DNA from: Ligustrum vulgare
Taxonomy: Eukaryota > Streptophyta > Magnoliopsida > Lamiales > Oleaceae
NCBI GenBank assembly: GCA_963555705.1
Contig: OY743172.1
Span: 20,831,446 to 20,895,445 of the forward strand
Direction: 5' to 3'
Length of the DNA stretch: 64,000 nt
This document shows, piece by piece, positions 54,490-64,000 of this stretch (the stretch's first letter is position 1; each line of letters begins with the position of its first letter). The position numbers and the translations under genes were made by a program. Under the pieces are notes generated by a model. It was not told the origin of the DNA and searched no databases. It worked only from the letters and a program-made list of their open reading frames with translations.

Positions 54490-55110
54490 AATTACTTAGT
54501 AGTTGATGACGATGCACTTGACAATATTGATGTAGTAGTGGAAACTTGTGATGAGGTGGATGAAGATGTGTCATTATACGAATGCGATGAGCCAATTGTT
54601 GGATGAAGTTTAGTGATGAGAAGGAAGTTTTTGAGTTCTACAAAAGACATGCTTATCGTGTGAGTTTTTCCATTAGGAAAAGAAGTTTGAGAAAAGGTGA
54701 AGACAGATTGATAAGGTATGTGACAAATACATGTACCGAGAATGTTGAAGAACTGGTTTGACCAGTTCTTTGAAGCCTCAACCAATTACATGAGGGTGAA
54801 GATCAATTACAATGATTGGAAAAGCACCCCTGAATAGGTTACATACAATTAACAATGTTGTAGATTTGGGAGTGTAGTGAACGTAGCTTTGGTTTGGGTA
54901 GAGGTTCAAATAAACTAGATGAAGATCTCCCGATCACTACCATCTAGTGGCAGTGACATGAATAGTTGATGCAGTCCTATGCCAACTCCTGATTGTGGAT
55001 GTTCGGAAAAAGATTCAAGCTGGAACATATTAGACCTTAATTTCTCGAGGACTAAAGGAGCTCCTCGAAAACTAACTAAGAGAAATTCGTGAGAAAATGT
55101 TTTTAAGAAA
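54490..55110 (+). pseudogene. FAR1/FHY3-like transcription factor remnant, core deleted
   Basis: From ATG 54603 the frame reads MKFSDEKEVFEFYKRHAYRV and SFSIRKRSLRKG, the FAR1 DNA-binding domain of light-signalling factors derived from MULE transposases; it stops at about 54758. The upstream stretch EPIVG is cut by a frame change. At 55015-55085 another frame gives NILDLNFSRTKGAPRKLTKR, resembling the C-terminal segment of FAR1-related proteins that precedes the SWIM-type Cys region. The whole transposase-like core is missing. It lies just beyond the broken 5' end of the Helitron. Confidence 0.65.
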
Positions 55111-55690
55111 GTCAAAAGTTATGTTTTTTTCAACTTTCTCAAACAATGGTAATGCAGTTCGTTTCTAATTTTCCTTCTTAAAATCAACATGCCTCACTGA
55201 AAGGGAAGAAAGGGAAGAACATCTAGCAAAATTTGCAAAGTGGTCAACAAATCATGCAAGGTTCAGAGGATGCACACAACTCAAATGTCTTACCTAAATC
55301 ATGATATTACCCAGTATGGGTCTATGCATCCACAGTAGGTGCTATCCGACCCACCTTATGGATTGAATCTAATACCACCTTATCCATGTAACCAACTGTT
55401 AATGGCAATGTATGCACTTTCAACACACCTGACAGATAAAAAATAGACAAGAACAAGAGTTGATTTTACTTGTAGATCGTGTTATGCGTTTTAATTATTG
55501 CATTCGGATTACTTTGATTTATTTCGAGATGTAGTTTTACCTTTTCACCATTCTTTATGTTTGTGGAGAGATTTAGCATTAAAGTTTTGAAATTATGCAA
55601 CTAAATATCAACTCTGGTATATTGAGAATTTTTTTCCATTCAGAATCCCTTATGTTTGGGACAATTTTAACATTTTTCAGCATTGCTTAT
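55111..55690. other. Unassigned DNA after FAR1 remnant
   Basis: May contain worn coding DNA (glutamine/proline codons near 55240-55400), but nothing I can name. Confidence 0.4.
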
Positions 55691-56091
55691 TAGAGATGGC
55701 AAAAAAACCTATCCCGCCTGAACCTGACAGGTACTCGACTAAAATGGGGTGAAAAAAACTCGCCCCACCGACTCGTGGGTCGAGTATGGGAAGGGATGGA
55801 AAAACTCTAGTAGTTTGTGGGGCAGGTTTTGGCTATCCCTCCCCAAATAATTATTTGGACAAAATATTATAAGAAAAAAAGAAAAAATGAAGTAAAAACG
55901 AAAAAAAATTAAAAAAATACTAAATCGATCGGTAAACGGGGCGGAAGTGCCGACCCATCCCAAACTCAAACCTGCCCCAAAATTCGTTGGTGGCAGGGCG
56001 GGTTTGGGTTTATTAATTTTTCGCTGGGCCGAGCATGGGGCAAGGTGACCCGACCTAAACCTGCCCTCACCCTGCCCCGTTACCATCCCTA
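55691..56091. mobile_element. hAT-like element, word CCTGCCCC/CCCGCC
   Basis: Ends TAGAGATGGCA and (reverse complement) TAGGGATGGTA match at 9 of 11. Subterminal regions hold ccctgccc, cccgcctgaacctg and gggcgggtttgggt words. No clear target duplication. Confidence 0.6.
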
Positions 56092-56143
56092 CGACAACTT
56101 TATGTTAGCAAACATCTTCAATAGACGAGCCACTTCAGTATTC

Positions 56144-56521
56144 TCATAGAATCCCAACTTGATTCACTAACGTTGGACATAGAAATTGTGCTACCATTGT
56201 CCACTTGAAATAACCACAGCCCGCATTGCAATTGTAAAACATCTTGCCACTTTCTTTGTCATGTACACCTCCAACCACTTCAAATATCCATTCCAGTATC
56301 ATGGGCATAGTCGCTTCGCTGCCTTCGCCGGACAATCTTGTAACAAATGGCCGGACTTCCTTCAATTGTGACATACTCGCATGTTCATACTCATCTTCCA
56401 CAACCATGTTCGAGCGAGTAGCGTGAATAAATTCCAAAACTAAATTCTTGCATTCAATGTAAATCATCATAAGTACTGCCCTCATCATGCTACATGAAAA
56501 ACCACAGAAAAAAAGTAACAA
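56144..56521 (-). pseudogene. GRF-type zinc-finger-like fragment
   Basis: The 125-codon frame ends with GKMFYNCNAGCGYFKW, resembling the Cys-rich core of GRF zinc fingers, which bind nucleic acid and occur in plant transposon-related proteins. The N-terminal part is hydrophobic and unassigned. One short motif supports the call, so it is weak. Confidence 0.3.
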
Positions 56522-56964
56522 CTTGTTCTTGTTTTTTTAGAGAAACAAGTATTTCAAATTCAGTTAAAGACTTAAAGCCTTCAAATCACAAGAATAGGTA
56601 TCAATGCTAAATCATGAGAATTATCATTAATAATTACAAGTTCCAAAAGAATATTAAATTTTCCACATATGGAAACAAGCACAAACTAAAGTGCAAGTTT
56701 ATGGTTGTCTCCCAAGCATCTCATATACAATTTCAAAAATAAATACGGTTTGAGGACAATTGTGGTAGCCTTTTCATTTATAATTTTATCATGGGATTTA
56801 CATTCAGCATAGTGATTTATACCTTTAAGAAAAGCTATGCAAGGGACAAATCAACTAATAAAAGGGCAGTCTTCAACAGAAATAAAAACACGTTGATTGG
56901 AAATAATCACACTGAACCATTTGAGTTCGAGCATTTGGTGGAGTTACCAATTTTTAACTAAGTA
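56522..56964. other. Unassigned DNA left of the Tat element
   Basis: No gene or repeat that I can support. Confidence 0.5.
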
Positions 56965-57635
56965 TGTTACGATCACGCCTGAATAAGCTTAGCACATCAT
57001 CCATGGGAGCCTACATGGGACCCACTGGTCGCTTGCTATGCTTGGCACTCTGTGAGTCACTGTGTTGCCAAGGTGAAATATTGCCTGAACTCCATATAAC
57101 CGAACTGGTATTGTCCAAGCCTGATGCTCTAGACTAACGACAAGATTGGTCAATATGTCAAAGAGATGTGACCCCTCTGCAAGTTGCGACTTGGTGGGAC
57201 AACACCTTTAATGAGGATGCGATGGCTGCCGCAAATCTATATCATGTAGTAATGATTATGACCGAATAAATGGTTTACCTCTCAAACGATTAGGAACTTT
57301 CCATGTATAAAGCATAACATATGTCACTATCTAGGATAACTATTTTCACTATAAATAGACTGCATTAGCCTCCAAGTAAAAGGTTAGAAACTCAATACTC
57401 AAACTCTATATAAAATCTCACTCATCTTTCTCTCTTTTACACACTTATATTTCCCGTACCCAAATTATATTTACTTGAAATGAGGTCTGACTTAAGCATC
57501 GGAGTGCATACAGGAGCCACCTCGGCCCCCGTTGCACGTTGATTGTTTGTCCAAGTGCCAAGGAAGTCCATGTGTTCAAGAGGGAGGAGCTGAGACATGT
57601 TGATTCAAGCTCTCACCAAATTTTGTGGTCAACAT
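56965..57635 (+). repeat. 5' LTR of the Tat element
   Basis: 671 bp. Contains CTATAAATAG near 57350 as a likely TATA box and ctatataaaatc near 57404. Confidence 0.85.
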
Positions 57636-57637
57636 TT

Positions 57638-57651
57638 GGCGCCGTCTGTGA
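57638..57651 (+). other. Primer binding site
   Basis: TGGCGCCGTCTGTG begins two bases after the LTR end (57635); TGG is complementary to the CCA end of a tRNA. I do not assign the tRNA. Confidence 0.7.
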
Positions 57652-57959
57652 AAAATAACACTTATAACCACGAATTCACGTGGTGAGAAGCTACAAGAAA
57701 CCTTGAAAAAGGCAGAGAACCTCTTGAAAAATAGCTATACAAACCTTGAACTCAGTTGAGAAACCTCTTGAAAAAGCAGGTAACACTTGTGAACAATCCA
57801 CTGAAAAATGAAACTTTGAAAAAGGCCTAAAAAATTTGAAACATAAGTTCACCGACCTTGGAAAAGGCCTAAAAAAGTTTGAACATAAGTTTATTAACCC
57901 TGAAAAGGGCTTATAACTTTGAAATAAAAGTTTTCCCACCTTGAAGAAAGGACAGTTGC

Positions 57960-59764
57960 TAAATCACCTTGAGAGTGATAATGACGCTAATCCTCGAAGA
58001 AGTAGGGATGAACAATATAACGTCAATAGAGAGATGCCCACAAACACTCAGCCTCAAAATGTCAACGAGGAGGTTCCTCAACCTAGCCCCCCCTAACCGA
58101 CACAGTAATAGGGGCATGATAAGGGACATGACACACATGGATTCTCAAATGTTGGAAATGCAAAAACAACAAATTGAACAAACCGCTACCATGAATGCCT
58201 ATATGGCGAGGGGGTATGCGGTGAACAAACTAGTAGCACCATCGCATTACCCTCAAACTCAACCAAAATACTCACCTTTGGATGCAGGCATTTCTCACTA
58301 TTATAATGTACCCCCAAGGTACGTATAGGTGGATTCCATGCTACCTCACGAAGAGGACTCCGTGTATGAAGTGCCAGAGGAGCACAATTCCCCCCTGGAT
58401 ATCATAGGGAAAATGCTCCATCACGGTCTGGAAGTGTTTTTAGTCGAATAGGTAGGTTATGGTCTAGAAATAGTCGTGGGAGAAGAGCTAAAGAAGCCCG
58501 TCCCCAAACACAAGCGCTAAGAAATAGGCAAGAGTGAAGGGCTGAAAAAGTCCATTCGCAGGGTCACCTACCTAGAAATAGGTATGAAAGGGGAGCCGAA
58601 GAAGCTTACCATCCAACTCAAGAACCTAGAAATAGGCGGGAGAGAATAGCTGCGGAAGCTCACTCCCAAACCTAAGGAGGCCTGCCGGACTATCAGAGGC
58701 CACATTATGGCCAAGCCTTCTCATCCCATGGAAGAGATCAGCCACAATGACCCTATGACCATTACCATAGCGAAGTAAAGTCAGACCATGACGAAAACAA
58801 TAATGGATCTCATTCATACGAAATAGACAATGATGAGTAAATAAACCCCTTCTCTAAGGGCATTCATAGGTATCTAGTATCCTCTGACTTTGAAATGTTA
58901 AAGATCATAAAATACTCCGGAAGAGGTGACCCCGACAATCACCTTCTCAACTACCGCTCCAGCATGGAGATGGCAGGAGCCACCCTGGTGCTCAAATGCA
59001 AAGAATTCGCTTTGACACTTGAAAGGAGTGCCATACGATGGTACAAAAAAAACCCTAATGGCAACATCCACAATTGGAGGGATTTGAAAGTCCTTTAAGA
59101 ATGACTTTGTGTCCTCCAAGCAAGGGAAACTTCCACTCCAATGCCTACAAGATCTAAGGCAATGGAGGAGTGAATCTTTGAAGGGATACTTAGCTCGATT
59201 CACCGAGGAAATACACAACCATGAAAACATCATAGAAGCAGAAATGTTCTCCCTCCTAAAAGGGGGCTTGGACATGACGAGCATATTCTGGAGGAATGTT
59301 CGAAGTTGTAAATCAAGGGATTAAAACACCCCTGTAGACCTAATGAAAGAGGAAATCATATCGGAAGATATGGAAAAGGCTAGAGATAGTCATCCTCAAG
59401 AGAGATACAATACCGGATATCAGTCCGGAGTTAACCCAGTGGTTGGGGGTAACAAAAATCAGTCCGAAAATCATCGCAGAGGTAGTTCATGCCCATTCCC
59501 TGGGTCCGGATCCAGCTATGTGACTAATATTATGGAAGCTATCCCCAACTTACATTCCACTCTGCCTGTAACAACGCCCGTTAAGACTCCAAAAGGAGTT
59601 GGTGCTAGCCGAGGGGGTAAACAGCCAATTACTGGGACATACTACGCATACCATTGATTTTATGGGCACGAGATGGAGGATTTTCGAGATGTACAAATAT
59701 TGGAGGAGCAAAATTCTAATGAAAGAAAAAGAGGTAGTGGGACCCCAAAAGAATGGATGGAGAT
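57960..59764 (+). pseudogene. Tat-type gag, frameshifted
   Basis: An N-terminal region rich in Asn, Gln and Arg is broken by stops. It contains four imperfect 18-20 residue repeats of the RNRxERxAEEAxxQ type (58465-58675). From 58850 the gag core reads FSKGIHRY, IIKYSGRGDPDNHLLNYRSS and ALTLERSAIRWYKK, the retrotransposon gag domain of Tat elements. A one-base shift near 59085 moves the frame; it continues from 59109 with QGKLPLQCLQDLRQWRSESL and LARFTEEIHN. The tail (59343-59760) keeps traces of a Cys-poor knuckle region (YYAYH, FYGHEMED). At least four stops make it inactive. Gag would form the particle; proteins from an autonomous relative would be needed for movement. Confidence 0.75.
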
Positions 59765-59790
59765 GTAGGCGCATCCCACACCGAAACACA

Positions 59791-60399
59791 TCAAGGAGTA
59801 CCGCCATTTGACTTTGCGGGGGACAGCAGGGCCAACATGATAGACTGGGGGTGTATTACTTGGATTTCCTTTGGCATCCGATATATAGAAGAAACCCTAG
59901 CGATGCCAGTACCTTTGACTTCGATTTCTACCTCGCTAGACTTCGATAACTCCGAACAGGGCTCCAGATCAACATGATACCTATAGGCCTTATTCACGCA
60001 ATCCACCCATTCCTCCACTTGGGCGATTTATTCCTCAGTCATTCCCAACTCTTCCCTATGTGCCCTAAAAGGGGCCCTAACACCCAAATTGGGCTCTTGC
60101 ACCTCGGAAGAAGAATCCGCAGCTTCCTCTCCCCTTAATTCCTCGACTCTTTTATTTCGAAGTTCCTATAGTGAAGCCTCCTCTTTTGCAGATAACTCAG
60201 CCATGTAAGGTTGGTTATTCTATTCTTCGCAGTCAGAATCATCCAAACAGATTATTCTACAAAACTTCCTACACTGGTTCTTTTTAAGCTCCCTAAAGTA
60301 ACGTGAACTAAAAACTAAATAGGACCAGGACCAAAAGCCTCTAATTGGGTCCACCATAACCACCAACTCTTTTGGATTTGATTCCCCATCTCCTTCCAT
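59791..60399 (-). pseudogene. Antisense accessory ORF (aORF) of the Tat element
   Basis: One continuous frame on the minus strand from ATG 60399 (MEGDGESNPKELVV) to a TGA at 59791 gives 203 codons with only three stops, all at Gln- or Glu-like positions (EE*NNQ, SL*ELRN, EE*IAQ). The C-terminal part is conserved-loo­king: WVDCVNKAYRYHVDLEPCSE, EVEIEVKGTGIARVSSIYRM and EIQVIHPQSIMLALLSP. Antisense ORFs between pol and the 3' LTR are known in some Tat-lineage elements such as Grande and Retand; their function is unknown. Upstream on the same strand are a TATA-like box and a possible 5' intron, so it looks like a gene with its own promoter. Its end faces the gag end tail-to-tail. Confidence 0.6.
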
Positions 60400-60469
60400 T
60401 TTTTCCCAAATCCAAACTTACCCAAGAGAAAAAGCAAAAAAAGAAGACTCTTAAACAAGCACTCAAAAC

Positions 60470-60645
60470 TGGAAAAAAAAAATGGAAACAACAATCACGC
60501 AAAAGAAAGAGAAATTACCTGAAAATGATGACGATCGCAGTCGCCGGGAAGGGATTGCTGATAGAAACTCTTGGAGATGAAAAATCTCTAACAGACTGAA
60601 GAAAATGGAAGAAATAAGAAAAAGTGGAAAAAGAGAAACTTTATA
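60470..60645 (-). promoter_or_regulatory. Candidate antisense promoter and leader intron of the aORF
   Basis: TTTATAAAG at 60645-60637 on the minus strand is about 240 bp before the ATG. A donor-like TTTCAG/GTAATTTC near 60520 and an acceptor-like run of T then CCAG near 60470 could define a short leader intron. Confidence 0.4.
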
Positions 60646-61137
60646 AAGAAAACTTGCCGATTTGGGCCCTTAATCCCCAAGTTATAAGATTAATCCAGGA
60701 AATCAACGTGTCCCACTGTGAAATAAATTGAAGCAGCAACAGGCAAAAATCTGAAAAGAAAATAACCATTCAATTGCTAGGATGTGTCGCACGCGAGTTA
60801 GAACGCGTTCCTCTAGAACAGTTCTTGAAATTTGCAAATAATCATTAATTTATCATAAATGCACCCTAGGAAGTGTGCTAGCATCTATGACAGTTATCCT
60901 AATGGGGAATTAGTCCAAAGGTTTTTCTTTATCTCAAAAACAACAAAGATCCAAAAACTTCAAAATGTTGCAACATAACCCACATACATTACACTTTGAA
61001 TTTATAAGGATTGCTCTCACACCGTTCCATGATAAGTATAGCCCTGTCCGTATAGACCTTTCGATTGGCTCATTTCTTACTTGTCTTAGTCAAGTCCGAT
61101 CCGCTCATTAATGGACCCACAAAACTTGAGAAACTAG

Positions 61138-61822
61138 TGTTACGACCACGCCTAAATAAGCTTGACATGTCATCAATGGGGACCTACATGGGACCCACTG
61201 GTCGCCAGCTATGCTTGGGACTCTGTGAGTCACTGTGTTGGCAAGGTGAAATATTGCCCGAACTCCATATAACCGAACTGCTTGTTCTGAACTGGTATTG
61301 TCCGAGGCCAATGCTCCAGACTAACTACAAGACTGGTCAATGTGCCAGAGAGACGTAACCCCTCTGCAAGTTGTGGCTTGATGGGACAACACCTTTAATG
61401 AGGATGTGATGGTTGCCGCAAGTCTATAGCATGTAGTAATAATTATGACTGAATAAATGGTTTATTTCTCAAACGGTTAGGAATTTTCCACGTATAAAAC
61501 ATAACACGTGTCACTATCTAGGATAAATATTTTCACTATAAATAGATTGCATTAGCCTCCAAGTAAAATATTAGAAACTCCATACTCAAACTCTATATAA
61601 GAATTTCACTCCCCTTTATCTCTTTTACACACTTATATTTCTCGCACCCAAATTATATGTACTTGAAATGAGGTCTGACTTGAGCATCGGAGTGCATACA
61701 GGAGCCACCTCAGCCCCCATTGCATGTTGATTATTTGTCCAAGTACTCAGGAAGTCCACGTGTTCAAGAGGGAGGAACTGAGACGTGTTGATCTAATGTC
61801 CCACCAAATTTTGAGGTCAACA
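61138..61822 (+). repeat. 3' LTR of the Tat element
   Basis: 685 bp; differs from the 5' LTR by many substitutions and a 14-bp tandem addition (gaactgcttgttct) near 61275. Confidence 0.85.
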
Positions 61823-62042
61823 TAGTACTCATAAAATATTGGAAAACTAGCAATATACGCGCATTTAGCACATGTCTCAAATAGCCTCATTCAACGACAT
61901 AACAGAAACCACATCATCATCACCAGCACATTATTTGAAAATTAAAACAAAAACAAAAAAAACTATAGAAAAAATTAAAACAAAAAATACGACATACCCG
62001 ATTTGCTTAAAAATTTAGCATTGATGACTGACCTCCAATGGG
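61823..62042. other. Unassigned DNA between Tat element and duplicated segment
   Basis: AT-rich, no feature seen. 62030-62100 holds two copies of a 57-bp unit around gacctccaatgggtac and aacctctagtgggtac. Confidence 0.5.
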
Positions 62043-63100
62043 TACAACGTCTAGTGAGTTCGGTCTAATAAGTTATTGCATAGCCGCCAACCTCTAGTGG
62101 GTACGATTTTCAAAAAGGAGAAGCCGAAATACCAACGGGGAAGAAGTGATTTTTCGGTGATGGGTGTATTTTCTGAAATCGCCTCCCTCTTCTACACAAA
62201 AACAATATTCCCTAAGCCCAAGCATTTGGAATTGTTTTGCGGGTTCGATAAAATAGGTTCAGTCTAAGGGTATTCTAGATATTTCTCGCAGTTAGTTACA
62301 ACTTGTTTGCACGAGTAGATGTCTGTTTGATAATACTGTTTGATTTATTAAATAATTTATTTATGATTTTGAGATAAAAGATAGTGATTGAAAATTAGAG
62401 AAAAATATATATGTAATTAAAAAATAATTTGAAAAATTGTATGTGATTTATAAACTGAAAATCAGTTTTTAAATTTTACGGAACACATGTTTTCTTAAGG
62501 GGAGAATCCAATTAAATCATGGTTATCACTTATCACAGACTCATGGCGTCTACTGTTTCCTTATTTTTCTCAAAGTTGACGAAATATTAGTTCATTGACT
62601 TGACTTCTGTCAACGACTAGTCTACCAATTACCTATTATTTAAATTCTACCGAACACATTAACTTAATTCTACCAATTACCTATTATTTAAATCATGGTT
62701 ATCATGGACTCATAGGCCATAGCTGCTACTTTTTCCTTATTTTTCTCAAAGTAACCAATATTAGTTCATTGGCTTCACTTCTTCAACGACTAGTCTACCA
62801 ATTACCTATTAGGCTCCAAGTGGCAAAGGGGATGGGTGGTAAGTGCTCAGCGCAGCTGTGTGCTTGGTTCGATTTCCCGCAAGGTGGAATTGGCCTTGTG
62901 GCAAGTAGGAGTTATTGAGCGTTTCTCATGCTTACCATAAGCCCTTTCACCCTGGCTCCTTGGAGGCATAACCTGAATTTACCTTCCCGAACCATTAACC
63001 TTGAGCGTGGTCGGTTCGGGCCCTCAGGGTGTGGGCTATACCTATTAGGCTATTACATTACATAATTCATCGAGTGGATGTTTACGATTATTTTAGCGGT
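62043..63100. repeat. Segmental duplication, copy 2 (pairs with 10175-11010)
   Basis: It matches the DNA right of the Athila LTR and continues without break to the left, so it preserves the pre-insertion site. Within it, a roughly 190-bp unit (ttccttatttttctcaaag...caattacctatta) is tandemly duplicated (62550-62650 and 62730-62815), and a SINE has inserted. Confidence 0.8.
62816..63038 (+). mobile_element. tRNA-derived SINE with 13-bp target duplication
   Basis: A perfect 13-bp duplication TACCTATTAGGCT (62803-62815, 63039-63051) flanks 223 bp. The head has a weak box A (gatgggtggtaagtg) and a good box B GGTTCGATTTCC (62866-62877). The related sequence at 10940-10970 lacks it. There is no A or T tail; it ends gtgtgggcta. 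Confidence 0.8.
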
Positions 63101-63319
63101 TATCTATATTATATTTTAAAGTACAAAACTCTTACTCTAAAAGTTGTTGTCGTTTACTGTTCAATCACCTATTTTTTTTTTAATTTTTTTTTATTAATTA
63201 AAATGGGATGTCCTAACAATCCGATTCTAAATTTTTTGAAAACATGTTGCTGCCGTCTGACAGCCGCATGTCTATTTATTTTTTTATTATTATTATTTTA
63301 CTTTTTTTATTTAAGATGT

Positions 63320-64000
63320 TAATATTTATGAATTATTTATCTTATGTGTTATTATTTGATTGGTGTTTTTTAATGGAATTAGAAAAGAAAAAAATTAAAA
63401 TACTAGAAGCAAATAATGAGACCCATTATTTCAAAAATACGTGATTTTCATGTCAGAAAATGAACAAAAAAATCTGTTTATAATCGATAAAATAGAGTTA
63501 TTGAACAGATCTTTATTTTTTTTTTCTTTTAGAAAAGAAAAGTTATATTTTAAAATAGTTTAACATATATCTCTATTTCATGTTGATTTTATAGTTATTC
63601 AATATTATTATTTGACGATGTATTTTATTTATTTGTTGTTCTTATTTTAATATATTATAAACCATATATGTAGCTATCAATATTATATTTATGTTTTGAC
63701 TATTATCATTTATTATTTTTAATATTACAAATCATGTTTTATGAATTATTTATCCTATATATTATTGTGTGATTGGAGTTTTCCAATGGAAGATGGAAAA
63801 AAAAAAGTTAAAATTTGAGAAGCAAATGACAATAATTTATTAATTTACTATATAAATTGTCTTTTATTATTAAAATAATCTATTATAATTTGAAAAAAAA
63901 TTAGACTCATTATTTTAAAAATACTTGATTTGCATGTCAAAAAATAAACAAAAAATTCTATTTATACACGATAAAATAGAGTTATTGAACATATCTTTAT
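63320..64000. repeat. Long direct repeat running off the window end
   Basis: tttatgaattatttatc.tat...attgaaca(g/t)atctttat occurs at 63327-63515 and again at 63736-64000, about 410-485 bp apart. The second copy holds an extra AT-rich stretch. It could be the start of a satellite array. Confidence 0.65.

Larger units (their letters stand above)
56965..61822 (+). mobile_element. Non-autonomous Tat-lineage Ty3/gypsy element with gag and antisense ORF but no pol
   Basis: LTRs at 56965-57635 and 61138-61822 begin TGTTACGA and end GGTCAACA; flanks AAGTA and TAGTA match at 4 of 5. A tRNA-type primer binding site TGGCGCCGTCTGTG follows the 5' LTR. The interior has a broken gag and, on the opposite strand, an accessory ORF that ends about 30 bp from the gag end. 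Protease, RT, RNase H and integrase are absent. The LTRs differ at roughly a tenth of positions by eye, so insertion is old. Gag-only elements of this kind are known in plants as TR-GAGs. Confidence 0.85.

Noticed and set aside
62076..62267. Host exon reading SVMGVFSEIASLFYTKT
   Set aside because: The duplicate at 10200 has stops in the same frame and I cannot assign the protein; it may be decayed coding DNA but there is not enough to call it.

Overview
The window is AT-rich plant nuclear DNA, almost certainly from a eudicot: a single-exon LRR receptor-like protein of the RLP2/PSY1R ectodomain type, a plant LOG-like ORF, FAR1 and ERF gene remnants, and dense nested transposons of plant families (Athila and Tat Ty3/gypsy, Helitrons, MULEs, hAT-like elements, tRNA-derived SINEs, MITEs). 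The species cannot be named from the sequence alone.

Layout. 1-10174: 3' part of an Athila-lineage element (gag, protease, RT-RNase H, integrase, an extra ORF, 3' LTR), broken by stops and frameshifts. 10175-15461: old AT-rich DNA with a duplicated segment, MITEs and hairpin-rich repeats. 15462-21760: solo LTRs, Helitrons and a gene-fragment-carrying MULE nested in one another. 23592-30088: an LTR element with 5-bp target duplications and near-identical LTRs, no recognisable gag-pol, and two intact ORFs on its antisense strand (LOG-like enzyme; small basic Cys4 protein). 30247-32370: intact receptor-like protein gene. 32630-51010: a local segmental duplication crowded with solo LTRs, hAT-like elements, SINEs and a second, 5'-truncated Athila fragment on the minus strand. 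51314-56520: Helitron containing a MULE, then FAR1-like remnants. 56965-61822: Tat-lineage element with gag and an antisense ORF but no pol. 62040-64000: a second copy of the 10.2-kb segment, a SINE and a tail repeat.

Genes most likely to be functional: the receptor-like protein (intact, with a TATA box at the right distance), the LOG-like ORF and the Cys4 ORF. All other coding traces are transposon remnants.

Most interesting signals: (1) clusters of CG-rich palindromes arranged in pairs at a fixed 20-23 bp spacing, usually 50-210 bp upstream of a TATA box, in at least five unrelated-looking LTR sequences that use different palindrome words (ACGGCCGT, GCGATCGC, GCGGCCGC) but the same spacing rule; (2) the antisense LOG plus virus-like Cys4 ORF pair carried by a young non-coding LTR element; (3) many hairpins with a constant CAGAA loop and different self-complementary stems in the same element; (4) a covarying hairpin after integrase and a duplicated polypurine-tract module shared by both Athila fragments.
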